64,000 nt of DNA from the NCBI RefSeq assembly GCF_000327385.1, contig NW_008710478.1, positions 693,228 through 757,227 of the forward strand. The letters run 5' to 3'. Origin of the DNA: Lottia gigantea. Lineage: Eukaryota; Mollusca; Gastropoda; Lottiidae. The stretch's first letter is position 1. Every line of letters begins with the position of its first letter. This document shows, piece by piece, positions 21,831 to 33,250 of the stretch. The translations under genes were made by a program, and so were the position numbers. The notes beneath the pieces are model-generated. The model had not been told where the DNA came from, made no database searches, and worked only from the letters and a program-made list of their open reading frames with translations.

Positions 21831-23281
21831 GAACTTAATAAAATTTTGATTAAATAAAATTTATATTTGAGAAACAATGATACTTAATATCTAATTTCAA
21901 GCAATATCAAATATTTGACCAATGAGATACTTTATGCTCAAAGAAAATTTTTTTATGCTCTCTTATCAAGAATTGTGATATTGCAATGACCCTTTATAAT
22001 ATCCTTCTGAATAATTCGCAACACTCTGAAATTACATGCAAACTAAAGTACTACTTTCCTAATTTTACACAAAAGAAAATGTCTGTCCTTAACGTGTCCT
22101 ACAAATTTCTGTTTTATTCTTAACACGTTCAATCACGAACAAACTTACAGTTAAAAATATATCCTTCAATTAGATGAATGAGAGAAAGAAGACAAATCGT
22201 CAGTCTGATACAGAAAGTTTACAATAAATCTGAAAGTAATTCTGTGGTTAATATGTGTTTTGCATGACACTCAGTTTCACTGATAGTACAGATATATATA
22301 TATAAGGTATATATCAACTTTTAGTAATTAATAGCTAGTAATAGTCACTGTACACATTGCGAAATCAACCGATGACTGTACTGACCCCAAACTTAGGTAA
22401 AACTGAATTAACCTGTTGTCAAAATGGAACCAAAACCTGGTTATAAAGGACTTGTAAAACCTTAGAATAAAGTTATAAAAATGCACTGGATAGGACTTAG
22501 TTGGTTTTACTGAAAATATATCAAGAAGTCTCTGAAAACAATGTTGAGTAGACAGATCCAGTATCAGGTGACATCTGAAGCACTGTAACAGTGAGCATGA
22601 CCTGCCTTTCTAACAACACTTAATATGATTAACATGATAGTTGACATCATGTTCGGATCATCACAGGTTTATATCTACAAGGGAAGGTAATTGTCCCATT
22701 ACTTGCCCCTCTGCACAAGTCTGGCTACGGACCTGGATCATCATTGAGTTTCCTGAAGAAGTCAAGATTAAATAATCAAAAAAGCAGATAAAGACAGATC
22801 CATTTCAAGAAAAAGGTGAAATAAAACAACAATAAAAACCAATATAGATAGATAAGTAAATTTTATTCAAGAACATTGTATTTTAATTCTCTATAGACTA
22901 CAGTCTAACAATAAATATTCCTCACTTTGACGTAAAACAGAGTTTTTTATTCTGTATACTTGTTGTTTTTTTTGTCTCTGAATGCATGAATAATTCATGT
23001 GTTAGAAGCTGTAGTTTATAATGACATAGCTGATATAGCCAGGGATGTTGATGATATTTGCTATTATGTCAAATAGAAGCTCCAAAAGGTCATAATCAAT
23101 TTTCGTCTGTAAGAAATGGGCTTTGCACACATTTATTATGATAACTGATAAGAAGCCACAGATCACATGCTAAAATGTCACACAGGCAATCTTTTCTTTC
23201 CATATTTTTAGTTATTTTTTTAACACATTGTAGTAAAGTTGGCATGAGCTCTTATGATGTCATGTTAGCTACTTGTTTTGT
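21831..23281. other. unique AT-rich DNA
   Basis: Contains a short (TA)n tract at 22292-22304. No gene or repeat family recognised. Confidence 0.5.
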
Positions 23282-23725
23282 TTCTTGACCAACACAGTTT
23301 TTGGAACCTGTATTTTAAATCTTTCCCACTTTGAAATAGTTACTGGATGGAAAATGCAACTAAAACTTTTACATTGAACTACACAAAATACATTCTGGCA
23401 CTAAACCTCAAAGACTCGTGTTAAAATTGAAGGTTCCTTGACCAACACAGTTTTCGAGACAGATTTTAAATTTTCCCCAATTTGTAATCGTTACTAGATG
23501 GAAAATGCAACTAAAACTTTTACATTGAACTACACTAAATACATTCTGGCACTAAACCTCAAAGACTCGTGTTAAAATTGAAGGTTTCTTGACCAACACT
23601 GATTTTGGGACTGAGATTTTAAATTTTCACCAATCTGATATACCGTCTTGAGAATGTACCTAAAACTTGCTGCTAAAGGCAACTGTGATCTCCTACAAGA
23701 ACAGTTGGGTACTACATCTCAAAGA
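23282..23725. repeat. three-copy tandem array, 151-bp units
   Basis: Units start at 23282, 23434 and 23585 with 'TTCTTGACCAACACAGTTTT'. Copies 1 and 2 are nearly identical over 'ATGGAAAATGCAACTAAAAC' and 'ACATTCTGGCACTAAACCTC', while copy 3 is clearly diverged. The last duplication step is therefore recent compared with the first. Confidence 0.9.
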
Positions 23726-24129
23726 TAAATATTTTACAATAAAAGAAGAAATCCAACTCAAATTTCAAATTCTCTTTGACAAACAATACTGTTAAACAGT
23801 GAGAAAACAAATGTAGCATTGATATAAACACTGTTTGATATCATCCTATCTTTCAGATCTTCTTCAAAACAATCTTTTTCATCAAACCCAAGACTTACAT
23901 CACCAATCTTGTATTTTATTAACTCTGGAGACTTGAAAGGTTTAAGTAAATTTTATACTCTTCCTCTTTCTTATAACAATCAAAAGGCATTAGGTAAAAA
24001 TATCTCTGTGATTTGAAATTACTTAAGACGCAGATCAGTCTTGAAGGGTGGTAAGTGCCAACTTCTGCTCACAATACAAATGCCATTTAGTAAGATGAAA
24101 TTGAATTTTATGTCTCACTTGGCACTTTG

Positions 24130-24320
24130 TTTGGCTAACGAGAATTGGAAGTGTCATGCAGTGTACAATGAGGGAAATTTTTCCAAGCGGTATTAGCCTA
24201 CTGTTTTATCCAATTTTCAACTTTCACAAGATCGTCAACATGCTTGCACACAGGGCCGAAGTTTGTCCCATATTTACAACTAGACACTTCCATGTCAGCC
24301 CTTCATATTTCCTGTTAAAT
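24130..24320. repeat. dispersed repeat, molluscan type
   Basis: 'CACAGGGCCGAAGTTTGTCC' and 'ACAACTAGACACTTCCATGT' then 'CAGCCC' align with 10165-10230. A 61-codon open frame inside (24156-24341) is chance. Confidence 0.6.
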
Positions 24321-25020
24321 TTGGAATCATTTGGTAAATAAGAGATGAAATACAAGTTAAGTTTTGTAGCATATCAAAATAATCCAAGATTCATGATAGA
24401 TTTGTGTTATTGGAAATTGAAATCAAACCAAGAAATCTCACTATCTGAATGTGAAATCCGTTTTTTAAATGTAGTTCAATGTCAGTATAACATTTGAAAC
24501 AATGCCAAGTAGAATTTAAACAGAAGAACAGAAGTGTGGCTGTAATTTAAAATACCAAGATATAAACTTCACAATCAACACCTGGCGCTAGGAACAGGCC
24601 AGCAGGAAAAATAAACTGTGTTGTATTTTTGGACCTCAGCTGGTGATAATCAGACCAAATGTTCCTCCAACTGGCAAAACAAACTTTGGTCATTTGATTT
24701 TAAACATACTAAGAGAACACTACAAATATTTTGGTAAAACTAGAGAATACAGTAAATAAATAATATGCTTTATTGATAACCATTACTGTTTTAATAATAA
24801 TGCAATGTTTCAACAATGGTTCTCTCATTCTAACCAAGTAATCGAAAACAGCACTGAATTTTCCACAAAGAATGAGTCTATTTTCCACCTATAGATCCAG
24901 AATTCACTCACCATCAATTACAATATGAATTGATTTCTTGTTATTTGATAATGAATGAAAGATCCACTGTCCAATCTGTGATATAAGCATGGTGCCAACC
25001 TGTACATAATACACATTAAA
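24321..25020. other. unique AT-rich DNA
   Basis: No gene or repeat recognised. Confidence 0.5.
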
Positions 25021-25165
25021 ATTTTAGGTAGGCACTGACTGGTTGGTTGGTTGGTTGACAAGTTAACGTCTGCTTCCAGTTAACTACTGTCACAGGCTAG
25101 GTATTCCTACGGATTAGTGAAGCTCGACCCTTGCTCTTGGTCACCTTCAGGGCATCCAAACTGTT
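25021..25165 (-). mobile_element. SINE-like element with (AACC)n tail
   Basis: On the minus strand the element runs through 'AGTTAACTGGAAGCAGACGT' and 'TAACTTGTC' into (AACC)4 at 25039-25057. This is the arrangement expected of a SINE 3' end with a short tetramer tail. The block before the tail recurs at 9935. The head is too diverged to show clear A and B boxes. Confidence 0.55.
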
Positions 25166-26967
25166 GAGGTGTCTTTTTTCTATTCATTTATTTAAAATCT
25201 ATCTAAACCCCTTTTGCCTTTTTTTTTTAACTTGAATTACGCTCCACCCTGGCTATAATATATGCTGATGCAGCAAGAAAAAGACAATATGTATCGTCTT
25301 GTGTGGTATTAACCTTCTCTTCATTATATAAATTAAATGTTATGCTACTTGCTTGCCAACTTCTACATCAGGTAAAGTCAAAACAAACCAACAAAAACAG
25401 AATTCACCTGTACTCAGGTAACTTAATTCTTTAAGTTGATACATATGTGTGCTACTTTGTACTTTCATAAAAAAAATTTCAGAATTCGAAGCGGTTGAAT
25501 GTGCTCTGCATCCATTTCAGAGAGTCCACATAGCTTGTATTCAAGCTGTTGAAATGAAGAAATGTCCAATGCGCCAAATTTTGTTTGTGTCGTGCTGAAG
25601 ATACAAAAACACAATTAAAAGCTTGAGGTTCTGTAATGAATCATGCCAAATGGTTTTCCATTATTCAGTCAAACTTTTCAATCTTTAATTCAAGACTTGA
25701 TTCATCAATCCAACTAGTGGATAATAAGACAACACTAATGAATTTAGACTTGATGCTTGATTTAACAATTGTAGAATTTTAGAGAAAACTACTATTTGGT
25801 CATGAAACCTTACACTTAAATCTTCATTCAGAGTGTCAACTTCATCAGCAAATCAGGCCAAGTTATCTATAACTTTGAGGAATTCAGTCAAAGCTATTAT
25901 ATATTGGACAGTTCATTAAACTTAACCAAGCAGTATTGTTGAAGATCGACAGAATGGTGTTAGTGTGCCATGAAAAAGGTGACCACACACTATAGAGAAT
26001 TGCCAGTTGCTTATAGTTGAGAATAATGAAATTGGTTTTAAGTTACACAACTCAACTCACAACTAAGTTGCATGAGAATTGCCTATCAAACTAATGAATG
26101 CTATTCTAACCAACTGGTGATCACTTGACTGTGAAGGCACCCTTAAAGATCAACAATATCTCAAGTCCTATCTTATACATGTTTACAATCATTATACATT
26201 AGTTCATATTGATATTTTACTAGGTTCTATCTAGAATCAATTTAGACAAATAAAACAAAAAATCTTGTGATTTCACTGGTTTTGTATTTAAATTTACAAA
26301 ATTGCAAAATATTTATCATTTGAAACTCATTAATGACTAAATCAGTGCAAGGACAGGCCAAACTTTGACACCCCTCCACCCTTATTTTAGATTTGTTATC
26401 ATTTGTATAAGGGAAACTTGTTAATAACCAAATCACATGATATATATATCAGATAGAAACTCAGTAACAAAATGACAAAATGAGTGAATTTGGTAAACAT
26501 CACTCTTGAATCAATCACGACAAACCAAATCTACAAAATACTTATTTATTTTTCTACCCAATCATTTCATTACATTCCTCGAAAACAAAAACAGCAAAAA
26601 CGTGTTGAACATTTTCATCAAGATGTGAAGAATCTAAGAGGCGTAGACACACGGCTGATGATAATAACTCACACCATTTTCTACAAGCTAAAATAATAAA
26701 CATAATCAACTTGTCAAATACAAGCTATCGAATGCATGTGCATTGTAAAGGTCAAAGGTAAGGAAAAATATTAAGAAAGATGTCAAAATATAGTTCATCA
26801 AATACCAGTAATTTAATAAGATCAAGGTAAAATTAGACATGAACTGAGGTTTAATATAAACTACTCTTCTATACGGAACCTAATTGGGCTAATTGTATTA
26901 ATTAGAGGAATAAAAGTTTCCATTAAAATTGAATATAAACATTATTGCAGATAATGAATTTTGTGGT
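25166..26967. other. unique AT-rich DNA with one stray array monomer
   Basis: At about 25516-25540, 'TTTCAGAGAGTCCACATAGC' is a single monomer core of the array at 32118-32706. The rest shows no gene or repeat family; short open frames (26242-26436, 26484-26696) are unsupported. Confidence 0.5.
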
Positions 26968-26968
26968 G

Positions 26969-27019
26969 CTGACTGTTTGGAATGTCACATGGTTTGTCAT
27001 TCCAGAAGTTCACAGTCAG
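26969..27019. repeat. imperfect hairpin
   Basis: 'CTGACTGTTTGGAATG' and 'CATTCCAGAAGTTCACAGTC' (then AG) are inverted with a small bulge. Function unknown; may be part of an old MITE. Confidence 0.45.
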
Positions 27020-27219
27020 TGGTACACTTACTGTTTTTCCATACTTTTGGAAATTGGTTTGTTTTTAACGTGTTTCCCTCCCTCCTCCCCTTAACCACTG
27101 CTGTTGAAGTGTTTCTTAACTTTCTTAGTTCGGATTGTTAGCTTTTTAGTCGGCGGCATGTTTGTATATTAAGCCCCTACACAAGTGTTAGTTTAGGTAC
27201 CTTGTTATTCTTTAACGTC

Positions 27220-27295
27220 AATTATGTAATAAATTGACATTATTCCTTCAAATGAGTTTTATTATTTCAGGGGGGAAGGATGGTGATACAAATGA
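27220..27295 (+). repeat. dispersed repeat end, copy 1
   Basis: 'AATAAATTGACATTATTCCT' then 'TCAA' and 'TTATTTCAGGGGGGAAGGA' match 41640-41715. The AATAAA and the following short-repeat tract at the second copy look like the 3' end of a retroposed element; this is inference. Confidence 0.55.
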
Positions 27296-27544
27296 TAATT
27301 TGCTCTTAGTTTACCTATTTTCATCATATACTGGTAAGATCTTGTTTAAAATAGACACAATCTGAAGTTTAACTTTGCATGTACTAGCCTTCAATTTCGT
27401 TCACTTTTTAATTTGGCAACATACTCTATAATTAATATTAATAAGAGGTTTACATCCTACAATAAAGGCTCTGTATCCTTACAAATAATTTGATAAAAAT
27501 CAAAACATTTTTGATAAGTTGACTAGCAAATTTATAAGTTTGTC

Positions 27545-27985
27545 TTGATAATTTTATTGCATTGCTTTCATTTTTAATAATCAAAACAGATCATATACTT
27601 ACATCTTAATTTACAAAGCTATGTATATTTTAGCTTGTTGAAATTATGTTTCAAGTAATGCAAATCTTAATTCCATTTTAATATGTTTTTCACAAGTATA
27701 TCTTGCTAAGTTATCTAATTAAAAACAGATTTCATCAAATTAAAGCAATGTATATTTTGATAATACATGGAGCATGCAGAAATCTTGATTTTTATTTAAC
27801 ATGTCAATACAAAGTGTGATGCTATTTTAATATTGTGCTTGAAGTTTTGACAAATTTTTCACAAGTCTGTTTAACTAAAATTATCAATTTCTTTCATTAC
27901 GTTAAAAACAGATCTCTTCAATTCAAAGCAATGTATATTTTGATAATAAATTAAGCTTGCTGAATCTTGTCTGAATTTCAACGTA
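27545..27985. repeat. degenerate tandem array, about 180 bp units
   Basis: 'AAAACAGAT', 'AAAGCAATGTATATTTTGAT', 'AAT...TTTTTCACAAGT' and 'AGCTTG(C/T)TGAAT' recur about 2.5 times, strongly diverged. Confidence 0.65.
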
Positions 27986-28379
27986 CCGCCTTTTAATCTT
28001 CTAGCCTTTATAAAATACAGTTGTAACAATTCATATTTTTATAATAAATATATGTTTTTTCACGATAATTAAAACAATATTTATATTTCTGTTAGAGTCT
28101 TTGATACCTCGTGTTTCACTTATGTTAAAGATATAAATACTTACTTATAAAAATAAATTATATGTTTCTACACATTAATCTCAGACTTGTTACAAAAATA
28201 AATTTAAATTTCCGTCTTTGAGCTAATAGATAAATTTCAAATTGAATCTTTTTTAAACAAATTTTGTAAAACAATCTGTCTCCATTCAATAAAGATCTAT
28301 TTGTACTCTGTCGACAATTTATATACAATTCCAGATTTCACAAAGTCCTGTGACAGAATTCAATTATGTATGTAGCACA

Positions 28380-28560
28380 CAGGGACTGGCCTTGGGTTTC
28401 ATAGTTCAAATGACTTGATGCTTTTTCATGTCATCCCCTCAGATGCATCATTACAAGGGGAAGCTGTGTTGAAAAATCTGAAGGAATTATCTCCACCTAT
28501 GCTGGGATTGAATCTTATACTGGTTAGGGAAGAAGCATTTAATTCACTGAGCCTGCTCCT
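28380..28560 (-). mobile_element. tRNA-derived SINE, head region
   Basis: On the minus strand 'AGGCTCAGTGAATTAAATGC' resembles a tRNA A box, followed about 43 bases later by 'AGATTCAATCCC', a good B box. This tRNA-like spacing supports a Pol III-type promoter of a SINE. It is not a functional tRNA: no cloverleaf can be drawn. The 3' part contains 'GGGACTGGCC', related to the dispersed repeats at 10.1 and 24.2 kb. Confidence 0.7.
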
Positions 28561-28574
28561 GACTATCACAGACT

Positions 28575-28710
28575 GAGAGAGAGAGAATAGCCTAATGCTG
28601 CTGTTCTGGAAAAAATATCTCATAGCACTTAAACAATCTAATCAGGTGTAGAAAAGTCTGATATAAAACTCCATCACATTTTATTTATTCAAATAATTTA
28701 AAACTTTACA
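28575..28710 (+). mobile_element. SINE 3' fragment
   Basis: 'GCCTAATGCTGCTGTTCTGG' and 'AAACTCCATCACATTTTATT' align with 'GGCTAATGCTGCTGTCCTGG' and 'AAACTCCATTCATTTCATTT' in the element at 41300-41510. It abuts the minus-strand SINE head, so the two are in opposite orientations. Confidence 0.65.
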
Positions 28711-29464
28711 TTATCCAAATTCTATCTTTTATATATTTGTACTGGACGACCTTGAACCTTTCCCAAGAGACCTTGATAACTCTGGGCTGCTAAATATGCC
28801 AAAATTATCTGATTTAGATTGAAGTTAGGTCAGAATATGTTATCTTTTGGTGGATTTTTTTTCTTCTTCATCTTTAGGTGTCAAAAGTTATCTTGTATAT
28901 TCTATTATTTGAGTGCAAGACTTGACTTTGTGTTTTGTTTACTACATATTACAAGACCATCTTACGCAAATCAAACCCATATTGAATCCATTTGCTGGAG
29001 ATTCTCTTCCTGAATATTCCCTAATCTGTGCTCATCAAACTGCAGGTACGAATCACAAGATGAATACTTGGCCATCTTGGATCATTCAAGATAAGGCCGA
29101 ATAACAATGACCATGATCCATCTTATTCCTTGATAGTTTTAAATTGAAATTAGTGGCATCAGCACCATCTTAGTAAAGTTTGCTCATCTTCAAGGAGCAA
29201 AGCATTGTGATGGAAGGACTAAGCTCAAAATCATTTTTAAGCTCAAAGCTGAACCATTTCTGAAACAACTTCAACATTCAACAGCAAGAAGAAACCTGAT
29301 TAAATTAGTAAGAACTAAAGTACCTTACACAACCCACGTTTTTTACACCCAATTTCTTGACTCAGATTTCAACCAGACTCCAAACTACCTGATACAAACA
29401 AGAAACATCTGTGCTATCGGTTCAGTTTTCAAAAATAAACATGGCGGAAACAAAACACTGTTTA
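28711..29464. other. unique AT-rich DNA
   Basis: No gene or repeat recognised; two overlapping 63-64-codon frames (28819-29104) are unsupported. Confidence 0.5.
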
Positions 29465-30150
29465 ATTAGAAAATAATTGTACACCAAACACCTGTAGAAC
29501 CTGAAAGAGCTGAGGTTAGCAGTGAAGGTTTATTGTGGTTGTTTTGGATGTACCAGTCATGTTTGAATATATCAATGAATGACATTTTGAAGAAAAGATG
29601 GGTTCTTGCTATAAAAACAACGGGGAAAATAATTGTATATCAAACACCTGTAAAACTGGCATAAGCTGAGGTTTCAAGAGTGATTGTTTTGATGCACCGG
29701 TCATGTCTGAATATATCAGTAGGGAGTGCCACCTGCACTAGAAGGAATACTGTTGCTATTAGGAAAAAGACCTTTCTATGACAAGATAGGTGTTTTCTAC
29801 AAAGGCAAAGGGGAAAATAATTGACATCTAACCCTTGTAGAACTGCGAAAAGCTACCAGTGAGGATTCAGGGTGATTGATTTGGATGTACCAGCCATGTC
29901 TGAATTTATCAAAGGGGGAAAGGAAGGCCCTATCTAAGATAAGACAGATGCTTGCTCAATGAGGGGAAAAATAATTGTACATCCAATAGCTGTTGAACTG
30001 GAAGAAGCTGAGGTCATCAGTGGGGGCTTACTGACCTAAAAAAAAAAAGACCTAAATAGAGAGACAAAATAGATGGTAAATAATTGCACACCTGTTGAAT
30101 AGGGAAGAACACTAGGGTTATCAGCAAGGGTTTGGATGGTTATTGTGGAT
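29465..30150. repeat. five-copy degenerate tandem array, about 150-180 bp units
   Basis: Each unit has 'GGGGAAAATAATTG', an 'ACACCTGT(A/T)(G)AAC' block, 'AGCTGAGGT', 'AGTGAGG/GGGTTT' and, in four units, 'GATGTACCAG(T/C)CATGT(T/C)TGA'. Units begin near 29470, 29630, 29815, 29965 and 30085. The ends are the most eroded. Confidence 0.8.
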
Positions 30151-31358
30151 ATGCCAGACATACATTAAGATGCATAGGGTCACTTTTGAAGAAGAGCTTT
30201 TTTCAAATTTAACAGCTTCAATATGAACTTAATATCAAAGCAATGATATATAGCAGTCAAGGTAATAACCTTCGATCAACAATTAAGCCAGATAAAAGAT
30301 AATTGGCAACAAAAAACACCTCAAATTTTACTAATGAGATCTTCAAACTGAACATACTGATTGAAAGAATGCATGTATGGAAGAGTCAAAATGAAATTTG
30401 AGGGATGTCAAATGATAGGCACATTATCAATGTCAACAATGTTGTCCTATCAAGTTGACGTTTTTAACACATGCTCCAAGTCAACAGTACTTTGATATTG
30501 ACCTAGGAATCAACAATGCTGTTCAATAGTATCCCGACTTCCTTTTAAGGTCAACAGCTTCACTGCTTGGATGATGTCAATGCTTCAGATATATAGCATT
30601 CTCAATAACCTTGGGATCAACAATGGTAGCATGTCACATCCCCACTCACTGACAAATAATTCACAGATTTACTTGTCATTAACCACTAATTATAACCAAA
30701 TCAAATCAATTCAGTTTCTATATCATTTACATCTTCAATAGCACTTGTTTGATCTCTGTCAATTAGGGGATATCCCTTAGGGAATTCCAATAAAAGTGGG
30801 AAATACCTCAGGGAATTCCTACAGTTGATATTGACTCACTATTGTCCTTCATTTGACCTTGAGTGGCTGGATGATTAAAGTGAAGATCTCCCAATAGTCA
30901 GAGTTGAGAATTAGACAAATATTTGACAGTCTAGACCTTCACGATCTTCAACCACAAGCACCATGGGTAAACAGCGTAACGCTGATGTTAATGTCAGAAG
31001 TCGTCTAGGATATGAATGAAAGAACTAATGTTTGTATCCAGCATTGTTCTTTGAAATTTGAGACTACCTGTATTCAATCAAAGATATGTTAGCAAGACCT
31101 TGACATTATACCTGTCTTTTACTGAGAAATCATGACATTTCCATGTGGATCAAGAATCACAAAATGGAAATTATTTGTGTCATTTGAAAACAAAAGTATT
31201 CACCAGCATAAAATAGCATCATTTTTGACCAACAACAATCGAACACCATCTGGTCTGTCATAATCATTTGCCAAAGCAGATAGGGTCAGAGTTTCTTGCA
31301 CTAGTACATCCTAAGGTATTCAAATATACTTTGAATAATGTGGAAACTCTGACGCAAG
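30151..31358. other. unique AT-rich DNA
   Basis: Between about 30430 and 30620 'GTCAACA', 'ATCAACAATG' and 'GTCAATG' recur irregularly. 'CCCTTAGGGAATTCC' and 'CCTCAGGGAATTCC' lie 30 bp apart near 30790. No gene recognised. Confidence 0.45.
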
Positions 31359-31403
31359 TATATCTCTAGGATATCTCTAGTATATCTCTAGTATATCTCT
31401 CAT
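31359..31403. repeat. 11-bp tandem repeat, about four copies
   Basis: TATCTCTAG(T/G)A repeated in tandem. A minus-strand 74-codon frame (31366-31590) begins in flanking DNA and ends in this repeat; it is not called. Confidence 0.9.
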
Positions 31404-31538
31404 ATTCTAAACAGTATAATTTGAAGAAATTTTGTGTAAACTTAAGACATAGGTTGTAGCAAACCCTATACCTGGAGAAAAACAAACCTGGTGGAATTTG
31501 TTTATTGGATTTGAAAAAAACATTGAAATAATATCCTT

Positions 31539-31739
31539 TAAAGAGGCTGTATGCAAAGTTACCACCAAATACATAACAAACTTTTAACATAAACCTTTTA
31601 AATAGTTTAACAATTAAAAAATTAACGGTAACTTTTTTTTGCTAAAATATTTCAGATAAGGTGAGAACACATTACTCTTTATTTTGGTATAATTTTCATT
31701 TTCAAAAAAACTACTAAAAAAAATCAGACTGCCCCTTTA
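31539..31739. mobile_element. short MITE, family C
   Basis: TA-flanked, about 197 bp. The ends 'AAGAGGCTGTATG' and, in reverse complement, 'AAGGGGCAGTCTG' match with three mismatches. The interior is AT-rich and non-coding. The AAGRGG start and TA flank resemble families A, B and D. One copy was seen here. Confidence 0.65.
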
Positions 31740-32117
31740 AACAAAGACAATCAGATTTTACCAGTATTTTTTTCAACAATAAAATTTCCACAGAAATTAA
31801 TGATCATGAAATAGAAGCATTGTCATTGAGGGATGATCATTTTTTCGTTTTCATTATCCCCAGTATTTGTACAGCTGCCTCAAGTTTCCTGACTATTGTA
31901 GAGAAAATACCATCATTTAAACAAATCTGTCAGAATTTTATAGATCTAAATGAAATAAAACATCAGAAGTGAAATTTCATATTTCCTAAAGGATGTAATA
32001 AATATTTTATGCTTCTAAATAGTTAGAATTATATGAAGGGATGCTGTTCTCTAAATTGTTTTTTTTACAAGGTTATAGAATTCAATTTGGACTGCCTGTA
32101 TCACTTTACAGCGTACA
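31740..32117. other. unique AT-rich DNA
   Basis: No gene or repeat recognised; a 63-codon frame (32033-32224) runs into the array that follows. Confidence 0.5.
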
Positions 32118-32706
32118 TATATGTCTTTGGGTTTGTCAAAGTAGAAATCTTTCTCTTTCAGAGAGTCCACATAGCTAATGTTAATTTGGTATTTGGGTTT
32201 CTTTTAGAGAGTCTACATAGCTAATGTTAATTTGGCATTTGGGTTTGTGGACTAAACATTTCAGAGAGTCCACATAGCTAATATTGATAATGGGTTTGGG
32301 TTTGTGAACTAAACATTTCTTTTAGAGCGTCCACATAGCTAATGTTAATTTGGTATTTGGGTTTGTCAACTCAACATCTTTCTATCAGAGAGTCCACATA
32401 GCTAATGTTAATTTGGTATTTAGATTGTCAACTAAAAATCTCTCTATTAGAGAGTCCACATAGCTAATACTGTTTATTTGGTTTGTCAACTCAACATCTC
32501 TCTATCAGAGAGTCCACATAGCTAATAATGTTTATTTGGTATTTGGGTTGTCAACACAACATTTCTTTCTGAGAGTCCACACAGCTAATATGGTTCGTGA
32601 ACTCAACATCTCTCAATCAGAGAGTATTCATAGCCAATAAATTTGGTTTGTCAACTCAATATTTCTTTCAGAGATCCACATAGCTAATAATGTTAATTTG
32701 GTATAT
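32118..32706. repeat. about ten-copy array, 50-63 bp units
   Basis: The monomer core 'AGAGAGTCCACATAGCTAAT' is followed by 'GTTAATTTGGTATTTGGGTT' and a 'TGTCAACTCAACATCT' segment. Core starts lie near 32161, 32205, 32264, 32327, 32389, 32450, 32507, 32570, 32622 and 32674. Unit length varies by internal deletion. Many cores are preceded by a pyrimidine tract and 'CAG' or 'TAG', so they look like splice acceptors. Isolated cores occur near 25518, 35752 and 36410. Confidence 0.9.
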
Positions 32707-32989
32707 TGATCACAGTGATGTATTTCAGAATGTAAACTGAGATGACAAACATTAAAAGCGTGTGAAATCTCTAGAGTAATAAAAGAGCATATCATATCAA
32801 TTCAACAAAATCAAATTATTATTTTTCTATCATTTTCTTTTTCAACTTTAACATCATTTTACAAATCAGAAACGAAAGAATTTCTAAACTGAGAAACTAC
32901 GATTTTTTTAGGTGTATCAAGAGACAATGATTGAGAAAATTTTTAAAAAATGTCAGTTTTTACGGTTTCATATCTGAAACGATGTAGAA

Positions 32990-33250
32990 TAGATCAGAAA
33001 AAATAAAATTGTGAAATTATCCAAAGAATCCTGGGAGAATCTATAATCAAATTCTAACCAATAACGATAATTTTCGAGGTGTGATCTCTCCGTGAGTCAT
33101 ATTTGTTCACGATTAAACCTCATGAAATATTTACGATCGTGGACACGCATTGAACAGTGTAATTGGTAAATTAAGCAGACGCGATTGTGAAATAGCCATC
33201 CTTTCTTCACCACAGGAATTCAAATGGGGATAATGGACACGTTGTAAAAA
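32990..33250. promoter_or_regulatory. candidate conserved non-coding element
   Basis: A non-repetitive, less AT-rich block amid repeats. It holds 'CCAATAACGATAATTTTCGA', 'CTCCGTGAGTCATATTTG' (AP-1-like TGAGTCA), 'TACGATCGTGGACACGC', 'GTGTAATTGGTAAATTAAGC' (homeodomain-like) and 'CAGACGCGATTGTG'. No coding frame or repeat family was found. The call rests on complexity and motif clustering only. Confidence 0.3.

Noticed and set aside
28505-28560. tRNA-like A and B boxes on the minus strand
   Set aside because: No acceptor or anticodon stem can be drawn, and the sequence continues into a SINE body, so it is not a tRNA gene.
32118-32706. CRISPR-like regular array of conserved blocks with variable segments
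   Set aside because: The intervening segments are related to each other and the genome is clearly eukaryotic; this is an ordinary satellite-like array.
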